Part shown: positions 18,292 through 27,533 of the stretch, one piece after another
Layout: the number at the start of each line of letters is the position of its first letter
How positions within the stretch are numbered: position 1 is the first letter of the stretch
NCBI RefSeq assembly: GCF_010119225.1
Contig: NZ_WNKF01000005.1
Coordinates: forward strand, 1-64,000
Direction of reading: 5' to 3'
DNA from: Cyclobacterium roseum
Lineage (GTDB): Bacteria; Bacteroidota; Bacteroidia; Cytophagales; Cyclobacteriaceae
Length of the DNA: 64,000 nucleotides
Translations under genes and position numbers: made by a program
Notes under the pieces: model-generated
Database searches by the model: none
Told to the model about the DNA's origin: nothing
The model's input: only the letters and a program-made list of their open reading frames with translations

Positions 18292-19039
18292 GAATAAAGA
18301 CCCATTCATCCGGGCCGCTTTTATTTTCAGCGTATTCGTAACCGTCCCTTTGGAAGGTTTTTAAATTTTCAGGGTCGGTCAACTTATTTTTGATGATAAA
18401 GTCCGTCATCATTCCCCTGGCTTGTTTTGAGAATATCCCGATATTTTTATACGTGCCGTTTTTGTACTCCTTAAACACCGGATGGATAACGCGTGATGCT
18501 AACGCTTTTTTATTCACGGCTTTAAAATACTCTTTTGATGCCAGGTTTATAACGGGCTGTCCATCAGAAATGGTATTAATGGAATCGGCGATCTTTTTTC
18601 CCCAATAATCATACAGGTTGCTCCCCCTTTTGGTCTTTAGACGGGTTCCCATCTCTAACCGGTACGGCTGGATCAGATCCATGGGTCGAAGCAAACCGTA
18701 CAAGCCCGACAAAATTCGCAGGTGTTTCTGTGCAAAATCAAAATCTTCTTCAGTGAATGATTCCACGTCGATATGGGTATATACATCTCCCTTGAATGCC
18801 AATAAAGCTTGTTTGGCATTTTCCTGGGTATATTCATCCACAAAATGTTTGTACCGTTCTTCATTAAGGGCAGCCAGGTTCTCACTAACTCCCATAAGCT
18901 GCTGAATGGATTTAGCGGATTTTTTCTTCATAATACCAGCCAGTTCTTTGGCCTCTTTCTGGAATTGAGGCTGGGTGCTAAAGGATACTTCGCTACTGCT
19001 ATAATCCAATGTCTTCGCGGGTGAAATCAATACTATCAT
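18287..19039 (-). CDS. yaaA: peroxide stress protein YaaA (UPF0246)
   Basis: A 250-aa protein of the YaaA/DUF328 family, recognised by the start MIVLISPAKTLDY, the LSGLYGLLRPMDLIQPYRLEMGTRL block and the C-terminal IFSKQARGMM...FQRDGY region. E. coli YaaA limits iron-driven oxidative damage and binds DNA. Its start lies 3 bp after the stop of the 1709-aa cargo gene, so it appears translationally linked to it although the functions seem unrelated. Confidence 0.93.
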   Translation of the reverse strand: MIVLISPAKTLDYSSSEVSFSTQPQFQKEAKELAGIMKKKSAKSIQQLMGVSENLAALNEERYKHFVDEYTQENAKQALLAFKGDVYTHIDVESFTEEDFDFAQKHLRILSGLYGLLRPMDLIQPYRLEMGTRLKTKRGSNLYDYWGKKIADSINTISDGQPVINLASKEYFKAVNKKALASRVIHPVFKEYKNGTYKNIGIFSKQARGMMTDFIIKNKLTDPENLKTFQRDGYEYAENKSGPDEWVFIR

Positions 19040-19042
19040 AAA

Positions 19043-22000
19043 TTATTCGATGACTACAATGGCGTCTCTTATTGTTTTTTGAATCATTTGTTCTTGATTG
19101 GTAAACTTCACAACTACCGGATATGTTCCAATAGGGACTTTACTTCCATTTACTATTCCATCCCAGCTGCAAACGGACACATTTTCGGTTACGTCTTCCT
19201 CCTCACAGAAATAAACTAATTCTCCCCATCTATTGTAAATGTAAACCACCAATGTATCTACCTGGCCTTGTGTATATAGTACGAAATTCCTGTTGGGATC
19301 ATCCGGTCGGATGGCATTGGGAAACCTGACATCAATTTCACAAATTTCTTCCACCGTAAAATCCAAAACAAACTCGCAGCCAGCCTCATCCACCACCCTA
19401 AGCTCGTATAATCCCGGCAATTCGGGAATAAACAGGGGTTCCTCACTGATAAGCTCCTCATCCCTAAACCACTCATAAGATGCCCATTCGCCCACGTCCA
19501 GGGTCATCAGGTCTCCTGTGGAAGTACAAATTTCATAATTATCCATCAATATAGGAGGCATCGCATCTGAAAAAATAATTTCGATGGATTCCGATCCGAG
19601 AAGGCAGCCCGAGGGGCTTAGCAGACGAATTTCATAAGTGCCCGGATTATCTACCACCAACACAGAATCCGTCTCCCCTTCCATTAAGTTGCTGCCCGTT
19701 CCTACCAGATAGTACCACTCAATCTGTTCCACCAGAGAAAAATCCGCCTCGGCAACAATTTCGGTGCTCAAAACTCCCCCGCATAAGCCCGGACTACTCA
19801 AAGACACCTCTGCTTCATTTCCTGATCCAATCTCATATACTTCCGGATCAGGGATCGCACAGCCGCCCAGGTCGGTAACCTCTACCAGGTATTCGCCCGC
19901 TGGTAAGTCCACGCGAATGCTATCCTCTCCCGTAAAGGTGGCAGTAACCTCTTCTCCTGTTTCCATATTCTGAATGCGGTAATTGCCCGAAGCGGACCCA
20001 CTATTAAAGGAAATGAACACAGCGCCATCCTGCACCCCATCTGCGGTACAGGATTCAGGAGCAACCACGACATCGAAAACCGTATCCGCAGGTGGATTGG
20101 CATTTTCGATGACCGCAACCTGTGAAGTGGGACAGCCGCCGGAATACGCCGTGAAAGCATAGGTACCGGGGGCCAAACCTGTGAATTCAATCTCTGCACC
20201 GGCTTCCAGGGCCAGAAAAATTTCATCGGTATCCTCTGAAAGCAAACTATCCAGCGGAGTACCTGCTTCCAAAAGGACACTTCCGTCTCCAATCTCACAA
20301 CTTTGTGCCGGGCTGATGGCTGAAAGCGTAAATTCCGGAATGGGATTCACCAGCAGACTTGCTGTTCTCTCCACCGTACAGGTACTGTCCTGTGGGTCTT
20401 GCGCCTGAAAGAGGAGGTCAAAGGAACCCGGCCCCTCCAGGTCTGCCGTATTGAATTCCAGCACCTGTGTCTCACCCAAAAGTTCATAATCGCCTTCACC
20501 TGCCGGTCTTATAGACCATAAGCCGGAAACAGGTGTATCCGGATTAAAGGTAACCTCTTCCCCATAGCAAACTTCCTCGGCGGACTGCTCCAGTTCAAAT
20601 TCGAAAGGAGGTCCCACAAAAACAGATTGGGACACCGGACAGCTTTCAAAAAGCTCGGCATCTTCTCCATCCGGCAAGGCATACGACACGGTGACGGTAT
20701 AAATACTTTCTTCAGTCACTTCCACTTCATTGGTAGTAGCGATGATTTCCCCGGCAGCATTCTCCCATATAAATTCATACTCCCCCAGCCGTGGATCTTC
20801 CGGGTCAACAGCTACCAAATTTTTTACATCACCACATAGCGATACCTCATCAGGAAGAATTATTTCCGGCGAGGCCACTACTTCCACCTCCATGGAAAAA
20901 ACTTCCTCCCAGGGAGTACCGCATCGATCTACTTCCAGTTGGACGGTGAATACACCGACAGTATCGAACGCATATTCCAAATCCTGGAAATCTTCTCCCC
21001 CATTAAGAAATTCATCTACCATTTCGCCCTCCTCGTTAAAAATGGTCCAATTGTAAATATCTATATCTGGTTCACCCCCTCCTTCAAACAAACCCACGGC
21101 TCCTTCCTCATCGGAAAGACAGAGGCGGTCCGGGCCGTTCAGACTCGGGTCGGGAATATTGCTACCAGAATTTTGCACGTATGCCGGAAGCCCTAAATTA
21201 GCCGGTCCAGGCATGGCATCTACTGCATTTTGATTGAAAGTGGAAGGGGTACATCCTGATCCGATCTGAATCTGGCCAATAAGATTGGAACCAACTACGG
21301 CTGCATAAACCTGGCCGTCCGGACCGATCTGAAGGGCCCCCAAATCCAGCCCCCCGGTTCCCGAAACAGTCGCCCGGCTATCCAGAATACAGCTTTCTAT
21401 GGCCGCCTGATCGTTGGCCGTTTCAAAGCACTCGGGGCAGGTACTGGTCACCGGATTATCTGGGTCGGTCTCATCGGTTTCTTCGGAACTTTGTACAAAA
21501 AACTCCTCCACTCCCGGCCCACCGTTTCGGTAGGACACAAACAAACGGGTAGCATCTGAAGAAAATTCCAATCCATACACGTCGCCATCTGCTCCCAAAT
21601 CCAATGAGGCATAAGGAGTCATCTCTCCGGTACTCTGGTCAAAATCAAATATTTCCACCCAATTGGTGCCTCCTTCGGTATAACTTACCGCTACTTTACT
21701 GCCATCTGATGAAAATTTAAGGGTGCCGATACCGTCCCCATAATCATGGTCACCCCCTATTGAATTAAATACCGGTTGCCCAATTCCCTCGGAGGAAACG
21801 GGGTACATTCGGAAGGCATCGGTGCCCTTTTCGTGAAAAGCAACCCAGGTGGTGTCCCCAGAGTTGAACGCTGCGGAATGTTCGGTTGCCGGACTAAACA
21901 GGAAATTGTCCTTGGTAACCACATTCCCGATTCCCTGAGGATTATCTCCCTTAATGTCCACCAGGGAATAGTTTACTTCATTTTCGCCGCCAGCACCCTG

Positions 22001-24172
22001 CTGGGTGGTGAATAGGTAATACAATGTTTCATCTGAGGCCACTGGAATCGCCAGTACACTTCCGGTAGACAGGTTGTCTCCTCCGATGTTTTCGCCATTC
22101 TGCATGGCGTTTCCATTTAGATCCCAGACCGTTTCTCCATCGGTGTAGAACAATACCTGACCTGCCTGATCGGAAACCGTCGTCACACCGGCCGGTATGT
22201 TTTGCGGATGAGGGGAGGCTATTGGGCGAGGGGTGGGAGCATCCGGATCATCGGGATCCGGGTTGAAATCAAGGCCTGCTCCATCACCAAAATACCAGAT
22301 ATTATTGGTTTGATCCTGCACATCCCACATTTTCACACGTATGCTCGCATAGGCATAGCAGGTGGAACCCTGTTCCCTGACCAACACCCAGTAAAATCCA
22401 GGTCGGCATATTTCGTTTGGTGCTTCCGGCCCCCAGCCTTCTTCACGTTTATTAGACCAGAAATACTCGTAGTTTTGCTGTTCTTGCCCTTGCCCACCGC
22501 CAGGTTGCTGTCCCACCCCGGGAATCCCTCCGATACCACCGCCTCCAGGTTGTCCGCCCGGCTGGCCTCCCCCTTGTCCTCCTTCTTCCCCGCTTTGGGC
22601 TTCTACCAAAGGCATCAGGTCCAGGCAGGACGGGTCACATAGTGTCGTATCTGCAGGATTAAACTGCACCGTTAAATTATTCTCGGTAAAAGCAATATTC
22701 TTCGTAACGTTGCTGGTCTCTCCATTGGGATAGGTGACCGTGAGGTTTACCGTCACTTGTTGCTCAGAGGTAGCATCCCTGGGAAGAAGCAGGTGCTCTG
22801 CATTCAGGTCCATTTCTATTTCTTCCCCTTCCTCATCGGTAAGTGGCGGCAAAATTTCCCATTCAAAACTTACCGGCTGGTAGTTCATGGGGCTTATCAA
22901 ACTCGTCAGCTGAAGCGGATTATTCATACAGGGCATTTCGGGTTGCCAGGTAAAATCGGCCATGGGATCTACATCGATCGTGGGAGCAAACTGAGGGAAA
23001 ACGGTGCCGCAAAAATCCGTTCCGTTAAAGGGTAATTCCTCAATATCCAGGCCAGCCAATAGCCATTCGTCCGGATTGGTTACCCTACCTATGTACTGAG
23101 GGCCACCTTCTACTTCCTCGTATATGTAATAAAGCTGTCCATCGGGTCCATTTTTAACATCGTAAATGGCGTGGATTTCATTGGTCAGGGGGAGACTGAC
23201 CGCCCCGGAATCGGGAATTTCAGCTGGGTCTGGCTCCGGATCCAGGCTCGAAGGATCCCCAATAAAATACCGAATCAGCTCGTCTCCCTGGGAGTAATAC
23301 AGAAAATCACCATCCGGGGATACCGTCAGCCCGCCAATTGGTTCTTCGCCTCCTGTATCTGCCAACGTTTCCGGCGAGCCAAAAACTCCTGAGGCGGTAT
23401 CAAAAGAGAGGGAGACAAGATCCTCTCCGGCCGCTTCGGGAAGCAGGTACACGGTTCCGGAATCTTCGTCGTAGTCGATGGCGGCAGCGGCTACATCCAG
23501 CGGTATTTGCGCAGTTTCGGTAAACTGACCCTGCATGTCCTCCACACGTCTGGCTACCAATTCACCGTTTTCAACACTCAACAAGTAATTCGGAGAACTT
23601 CCGGATTTCACAACCATAATAGGGCCCTGAGCGTCGCTAATAACTCCGCCCGGGGAAACAGAGCCGGCTGGTGGCTGATTGGCAGGAGCACCGCCCTGAT
23701 CATTCATATCTACCAAACTGTATTCCAACTCTCCGGCGGGACTGATGTAAAAAATATAAAATTCCTTTGCCCCTCCCGGTTCCGGATCGAAATCCAGGGA
23801 CGCTATCGCCACGGATTGCCGGGCTGTTTCCACTCCCCCCAATTCACCAACCACTCCCTGCATGGCTTCATTGAGGTAATTATACACCAGCGCACCGTCC
23901 GTGTAAAATAAAATTTCTCCCGTAATGGGATCTATGGCCATGGCCGAATTGGCCTTACCCAGGGTAATGTTTCCGGGAAGCGTGGCGACCCGGGCTTCCT
24001 GGTCCTTGCCAAAGGTGAGGTAACTATTTTCTCCTCCTTCACAGTAACCAAATATCCATTCATTTTCGTTAAAACCTTGGGAATAACCCAAAAAAGGAGC
24101 ACAAAGTCCAATAAGTAAAAATATTGCTCTAAAAATAAAATCAATTATGGTGTTAAAATAGTTAGATTTCAT
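19043..24172 (-). CDS. giant T9SS type B cargo/adhesin protein, 1709 aa
   Basis: A signal peptide (about residues 1-31) is followed by a beta-propeller-like module (about 35-400), a PKD-like segment, a Gly/Gln/Pro-rich linker (about 525-565), and a second propeller-like module (about 595-930). Both modules share phrases such as VLFYTDG and YSLVD, so they are internal duplicates. PKD/Ig-like domains follow from about 1008, and a T9SS type B sorting domain closes the protein: PNAIRPDDPNRNF...YNRWGELVYF...CSWDGIVNG...PIGTYPVVVKF. The composition is acidic. It is predicted to be a large cell-surface adhesin or gliding-related protein. The PorP/SprF gene is divergent, 80 bp away. Confidence 0.88.
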   Translation of the reverse strand: MKSNYFNTIIDFIFRAIFLLIGLCAPFLGYSQGFNENEWIFGYCEGGENSYLTFGKDQEARVATLPGNITLGKANSAMAIDPITGEILFYTDGALVYNYLNEAMQGVVGELGGVETARQSVAIASLDFDPEPGGAKEFYIFYISPAGELEYSLVDMNDQGGAPANQPPAGSVSPGGVISDAQGPIMVVKSGSSPNYLLSVENGELVARRVEDMQGQFTETAQIPLDVAAAAIDYDEDSGTVYLLPEAAGEDLVSLSFDTASGVFGSPETLADTGGEEPIGGLTVSPDGDFLYYSQGDELIRYFIGDPSSLDPEPDPAEIPDSGAVSLPLTNEIHAIYDVKNGPDGQLYYIYEEVEGGPQYIGRVTNPDEWLLAGLDIEELPFNGTDFCGTVFPQFAPTIDVDPMADFTWQPEMPCMNNPLQLTSLISPMNYQPVSFEWEILPPLTDEEGEEIEMDLNAEHLLLPRDATSEQQVTVNLTVTYPNGETSNVTKNIAFTENNLTVQFNPADTTLCDPSCLDLMPLVEAQSGEEGGQGGGQPGGQPGGGGIGGIPGVGQQPGGGQGQEQQNYEYFWSNKREEGWGPEAPNEICRPGFYWVLVREQGSTCYAYASIRVKMWDVQDQTNNIWYFGDGAGLDFNPDPDDPDAPTPRPIASPHPQNIPAGVTTVSDQAGQVLFYTDGETVWDLNGNAMQNGENIGGDNLSTGSVLAIPVASDETLYYLFTTQQGAGGENEVNYSLVDIKGDNPQGIGNVVTKDNFLFSPATEHSAAFNSGDTTWVAFHEKGTDAFRMYPVSSEGIGQPVFNSIGGDHDYGDGIGTLKFSSDGSKVAVSYTEGGTNWVEIFDFDQSTGEMTPYASLDLGADGDVYGLEFSSDATRLFVSYRNGGPGVEEFFVQSSEETDETDPDNPVTSTCPECFETANDQAAIESCILDSRATVSGTGGLDLGALQIGPDGQVYAAVVGSNLIGQIQIGSGCTPSTFNQNAVDAMPGPANLGLPAYVQNSGSNIPDPSLNGPDRLCLSDEEGAVGLFEGGGEPDIDIYNWTIFNEEGEMVDEFLNGGEDFQDLEYAFDTVGVFTVQLEVDRCGTPWEEVFSMEVEVVASPEIILPDEVSLCGDVKNLVAVDPEDPRLGEYEFIWENAAGEIIATTNEVEVTEESIYTVTVSYALPDGEDAELFESCPVSQSVFVGPPFEFELEQSAEEVCYGEEVTFNPDTPVSGLWSIRPAGEGDYELLGETQVLEFNTADLEGPGSFDLLFQAQDPQDSTCTVERTASLLVNPIPEFTLSAISPAQSCEIGDGSVLLEAGTPLDSLLSEDTDEIFLALEAGAEIEFTGLAPGTYAFTAYSGGCPTSQVAVIENANPPADTVFDVVVAPESCTADGVQDGAVFISFNSGSASGNYRIQNMETGEEVTATFTGEDSIRVDLPAGEYLVEVTDLGGCAIPDPEVYEIGSGNEAEVSLSSPGLCGGVLSTEIVAEADFSLVEQIEWYYLVGTGSNLMEGETDSVLVVDNPGTYEIRLLSPSGCLLGSESIEIIFSDAMPPILMDNYEICTSTGDLMTLDVGEWASYEWFRDEELISEEPLFIPELPGLYELRVVDEAGCEFVLDFTVEEICEIDVRFPNAIRPDDPNRNFVLYTQGQVDTLVVYIYNRWGELVYFCEEEDVTENVSVCSWDGIVNGSKVPIGTYPVVVKFTNQEQMIQKTIRDAIVVIE

Positions 24173-24252
24173 AATTTACATGCTGCTTTGCATACACTGG
24201 AAAGCAGTAAAACGTTTATAAACTGTCTGGTATCCAATAAACGAATAAATCT

Positions 24253-25302
24253 TTGTTTCAGTCACAAATACGTATAGTTTTTTTAGTCCTCGCTGCTGGG
24301 TGTATCGCTGGGACCAGTTTTGCCCAAGATCCGCAATACAGCCAGTATTATGCGGCACCACTCTATTTGAATCCCGCCTTTGCCGGCTCCGAATTGGCTA
24401 CCCGGGTGGGGGTAAATTATCGAAGCCAGTGGCCTGGATTGGAGGCAAGTTTCTCCACGTTTTCTGCCTATGCGGATACTTTTTTGGACGAATACAACAC
24501 CGGTGTAGGTTTTTTGGTAACCAACGACACGGAGGGGGCTGCGGGACTGCGATCCACCCATGTATCCGGAATGCTTTCTTATGAATTAAAACTAGGGGAC
24601 AACCTGTACCTGAGACCGGGATTTCAAGCAAGCTATCTACGAAGAGATATTGGTTTTTATGAAAATTTGGTTTTTGCCAATCAAATAAATCCAACCGATC
24701 CCTTTGGTCCCATCCTCCCTGGCAATGACCTGCAGGGATTCGGTGAACCGGTAAACCTCCTTTCCCTATCCTTCGGAGGCTTGGTTTTTACCGATAATTT
24801 CTGGTTCGGGCTTTCCACACACCACGTAAACCAACCCAATCAAAGTTTTATTGAAGAAGGAATAAGTCGCTTACCCATTAAATATTCTATCCATACAGGT
24901 TACCGGATTTCCCTGGGCAGGGGATCGGCCCGTAGGGATTTTACGCACACCTACCGGCAACGGTATTTTACTCCTACGATCAATTACAAGCGGCAGGGAC
25001 CTTTTGAACAGTTGGATGTAGGGGCTTACTTTTACCTGGAGCCAGTGGTCTTTGGCCTTTGGTACCGGGGACTTCCCTATAAACCCGTAGAAAACCAAAG
25101 CAACCGGGATGCGCTGGTCCTCATGGCCGGTTTTAATTTACCTACCGGCTTGAATATAGGGTACAGTTTTGATTATACCGTGTCTCAATTGGGCATTCAA
25201 TCCGGAGGAGCGCATGAAATCAGTATTTCCTATATATTTCCGCCCAGTAATCCCGGGGCTCCCAGAAAACGAGATACCATTCTCCCTTGTCCTAAATTTT
25301 AA
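24253..25302 (+). CDS. PorP/SprF-family type IX secretion membrane protein
   Basis: A 349-aa outer-membrane protein with a signal peptide (about residues 1-24, SFA-QD) and the PorP/SprF hallmark start QDPQYSQYYAAPLYLNPAFAG. SprF-like proteins help export or anchor SprB-type T9SS type B adhesins and are usually next to their cargo gene, as here. The only in-frame start is TTG at 24253, since an in-frame stop lies at 24238. An 80-bp region separates it from the divergent cargo gene and should hold both promoters, but I see no consensus match there. Confidence 0.9.
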   Translation: MFQSQIRIVFLVLAAGCIAGTSFAQDPQYSQYYAAPLYLNPAFAGSELATRVGVNYRSQWPGLEASFSTFSAYADTFLDEYNTGVGFLVTNDTEGAAGLRSTHVSGMLSYELKLGDNLYLRPGFQASYLRRDIGFYENLVFANQINPTDPFGPILPGNDLQGFGEPVNLLSLSFGGLVFTDNFWFGLSTHHVNQPNQSFIEEGISRLPIKYSIHTGYRISLGRGSARRDFTHTYRQRYFTPTINYKRQGPFEQLDVGAYFYLEPVVFGLWYRGLPYKPVENQSNRDALVLMAGFNLPTGLNIGYSFDYTVSQLGIQSGGAHEISISYIFPPSNPGAPRKRDTILPCPKF

Positions 25303-25310
25303 TACTTTTG
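25303..25310 (+). promoter_or_regulatory. -7 box before the Ste24-type protease
   Basis: TACTTTTG matches TAnnTTTG and ends 4 nt before the ATG at 25315, partly overlapping the end of the PorP/SprF gene (stop 25300-25302 is adjacent). Use of this box would give a near-leaderless mRNA. There is no TTG at the standard distance. Confidence 0.35.
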
Positions 25311-25314
25311 CAGC

Positions 25315-26544
25315 ATGGACCAGGATACAATTAAATACCTCTTAATGGGGATTATCAGCCTTTCTTTTTTGTTCGAAAAAACAATCAGTTTTCTGAATGT
25401 CAGCCGAAAAACAGGTCCGGTCCCCAAAACATTGGAAGAATACCTGGATGAGAAAACCCTTACCCGAAGCAAGGAATACCAACGAACAAATTACTATTTC
25501 GGGATGGTTTCAGGTCTCTTTACCTTGTTATTAACCCTTGTTTTTATACAATTCGGTTTTTTTGGATGGCTGGATGAGTGGCTGCGGCAATTTGGTTTGT
25601 CAGACCTGGTTCTGTCCATCGCTTACTTTGGTGTATTGTTTATCGGCTCGGATATCCTTTCCATCCCCTTTGACTACTACCATACGTTTAGGATCGAAGC
25701 GGAATATGGATTTAACAAGACTACCGTCAGCACCTTCTTTGCGGACAAAATTAAAGGGTACCTGCTGTCTGTAGCCATTGGCGGAACCCTGCTTTTCGTT
25801 TTGCTTTGGTTGGTGTTAGCAATTGGTAATGACTTCTGGTGGATTTTCTGGCTTATTTCGGCTTTATTTATTGTATTGGTTAACCAGTTTTATTCCGCCC
25901 TCATTTTACCTCTTTTTAATAAATTGACTCCCCTTAAGGAGGGAGAACTTAAAGACACCATCCTCAATTATGCCCAAGGCGTGGGGTTTTCTCTGGAAAA
26001 TGTTTTCATCATAGACGGTAGCAAACGATCCTCAAAGGCCAATGCCTTTTTTTCAGGAATTGGAAAACGAAAAAAAGTGGTGCTATACGATACCCTGATC
26101 GATCAACATACACCGGATGAACTTGTGGCAGTGCTGGCACATGAAATTGGCCATTACAAAAAAGGTCATATAAAAACCGGATTGGTAACGGGAATCCTGC
26201 AAACCGGCATTATCCTTTATTTGTTATCATTGGTCATTTTTAATGAACAAATCAGTTTTGCCCTGGGAGGTACCGTGTCCTCCATTCATTTGAATATCGT
26301 GGGTTTTACCATGCTGGTATCTCCCCTGTCCATGATCCTGGGCGTGGGCATGAATGCGATCAGCAGGAAGCACGAATATGAAGCCGATACTTTCGCCAAA
26401 CGCACCTATGCCGGAAAACCATTGGCTGAAGCACTCAAAACCCTTTCGGCCAAAAACCTTTCGGATATCAATCCCCATCCCCTGTACGTTTTTGTCAACT
26501 ACTCTCACCCCCCACTTCTTAGCCGGTTAAAAAGACTGGAATAA
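25315..26544 (+). CDS. M48-family zinc metalloprotease (Ste24/CAAX protease 1-like)
   Basis: A 409-aa integral membrane protease. The N-terminal Peptidase_M48_N region (about residues 30-205) has several TM helices and an EYGFNK motif (residues about 126-131). The catalytic zinc site is H276-E-I-G-H280, with the third ligand in the EYEADTFA segment near residue 354. A GSKRSSKANAFFSG stretch is also typical of Ste24 homologues. The final residues LLSRLKRLE complete the family signature. It likely performs membrane-protein quality control; the substrate is unknown. Confidence 0.92.
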   Translation: MDQDTIKYLLMGIISLSFLFEKTISFLNVSRKTGPVPKTLEEYLDEKTLTRSKEYQRTNYYFGMVSGLFTLLLTLVFIQFGFFGWLDEWLRQFGLSDLVLSIAYFGVLFIGSDILSIPFDYYHTFRIEAEYGFNKTTVSTFFADKIKGYLLSVAIGGTLLFVLLWLVLAIGNDFWWIFWLISALFIVLVNQFYSALILPLFNKLTPLKEGELKDTILNYAQGVGFSLENVFIIDGSKRSSKANAFFSGIGKRKKVVLYDTLIDQHTPDELVAVLAHEIGHYKKGHIKTGLVTGILQTGIILYLLSLVIFNEQISFALGGTVSSIHLNIVGFTMLVSPLSMILGVGMNAISRKHEYEADTFAKRTYAGKPLAEALKTLSAKNLSDINPHPLYVFVNYSHPPLLSRLKRLE

Positions 26545-26746
26545 AGGCATTGCTTTTCTTTGCTGAGTAAGCTATCTTTATTCGTTATCTCAAAGAGGAC
26601 CGTTGGGATGGGCCGGAAAAAGCAGGATTAAACTACTTACCAACCCCCTATTCACGTCCTTCTAGCTGTAAAGAAAGAAGGCGTTATCCCGGTTCTTAAG
26701 CAGCCTTTAAAAAAAAAATGATTTGGCTGGCAAAATGATGTAAAAC

Positions 26747-27532
26747 ATGCAACAACAAACACTTCAACAACTGGGCGTTCACGAAAACCTGCTTTCCAAA
26801 GCTGAAAAAGCGTTTCTCCAACGGGAAGGGTACCTTAATTTGGGAAAATTACTTTCCGATGAAACAGTGGCTGTTTTACGCGCCAAAATTCAGGAATTGC
26901 TCGAAGAGGAAGGAGATCAGGCAGGGATCGAATTGATGCAGTCTCCCAACATCCGACACCCAAAAGAACCGGGATCCGAACGATTAGGAGATCTTGTCAA
27001 CAAGGGAGCGGAATTCGATCTTTTCTACACTCATCCTAAAGTATTGGCTGCCATTTCCTGGGTATTGGGAACTTCCTTCAAATTATCCTCGCTAAATTTC
27101 CGCTCAGCGCTACCCGGTGCAGGCCTTCAAAAACTTCATGTCGATTGGCCGGAAGCGGTTCAAAACAGGGACTTTCAGGTGTGCAACTCGATTTGGCTGC
27201 TGGATGACTTCCATCAAGAAAATGGAGCTACCCGGGTTGTTCCTGGAACGCACCTGAAAAATACCTTACCACAGGAAGAAATGGATAATCCAATGGATTC
27301 TCATCCGGATGAAATTGTCATCGAAGCCCCGGCGGGATCCGTGGTTGTGTTTAATTCCCACACCTGGCATGGAGGAACCACCAACCGGACTTCCGCACCC
27401 AGAAGGGCTATCCACAGCTATTTTTGCCAAAGAGACCAAACTCAGCAAACCAACCAAAGGCAGTATATACGACCTGCTACCTTGGACAGAATCAGCCAGG
27501 AGGCAGCTTACCTATTGGGACTAAACGACTGA
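26747..27532 (+). CDS. phytanoyl-CoA dioxygenase family protein
   Basis: A 261-aa Fe(II)/2-oxoglutarate-dependent oxygenase. The jelly-roll core has the HxD pair in LHVDWPE and the distal histidine in the FNSHTWHGGT segment; a following Arg in SAPRRAIHSYF is the likely 2-oxoglutarate anchor. Substrates in this family range from acyl-CoA to small metabolites and cannot be predicted. Upstream 26545-26746 shows no gene. It converges on gpsA with a 1-bp gap. Confidence 0.85.
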   Translation: MQQQTLQQLGVHENLLSKAEKAFLQREGYLNLGKLLSDETVAVLRAKIQELLEEEGDQAGIELMQSPNIRHPKEPGSERLGDLVNKGAEFDLFYTHPKVLAAISWVLGTSFKLSSLNFRSALPGAGLQKLHVDWPEAVQNRDFQVCNSIWLLDDFHQENGATRVVPGTHLKNTLPQEEMDNPMDSHPDEIVIEAPAGSVVVFNSHTWHGGTTNRTSAPRRAIHSYFCQRDQTQQTNQRQYIRPATLDRISQEAAYLLGLND

Positions 27533-27533
27533 T

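Noticed and set aside
22480-22600. Gly-rich low-complexity tract as a DNA repeat or CRISPR-like array
   Set aside because: It is in frame within the giant cargo protein and has no regular spacer structure.
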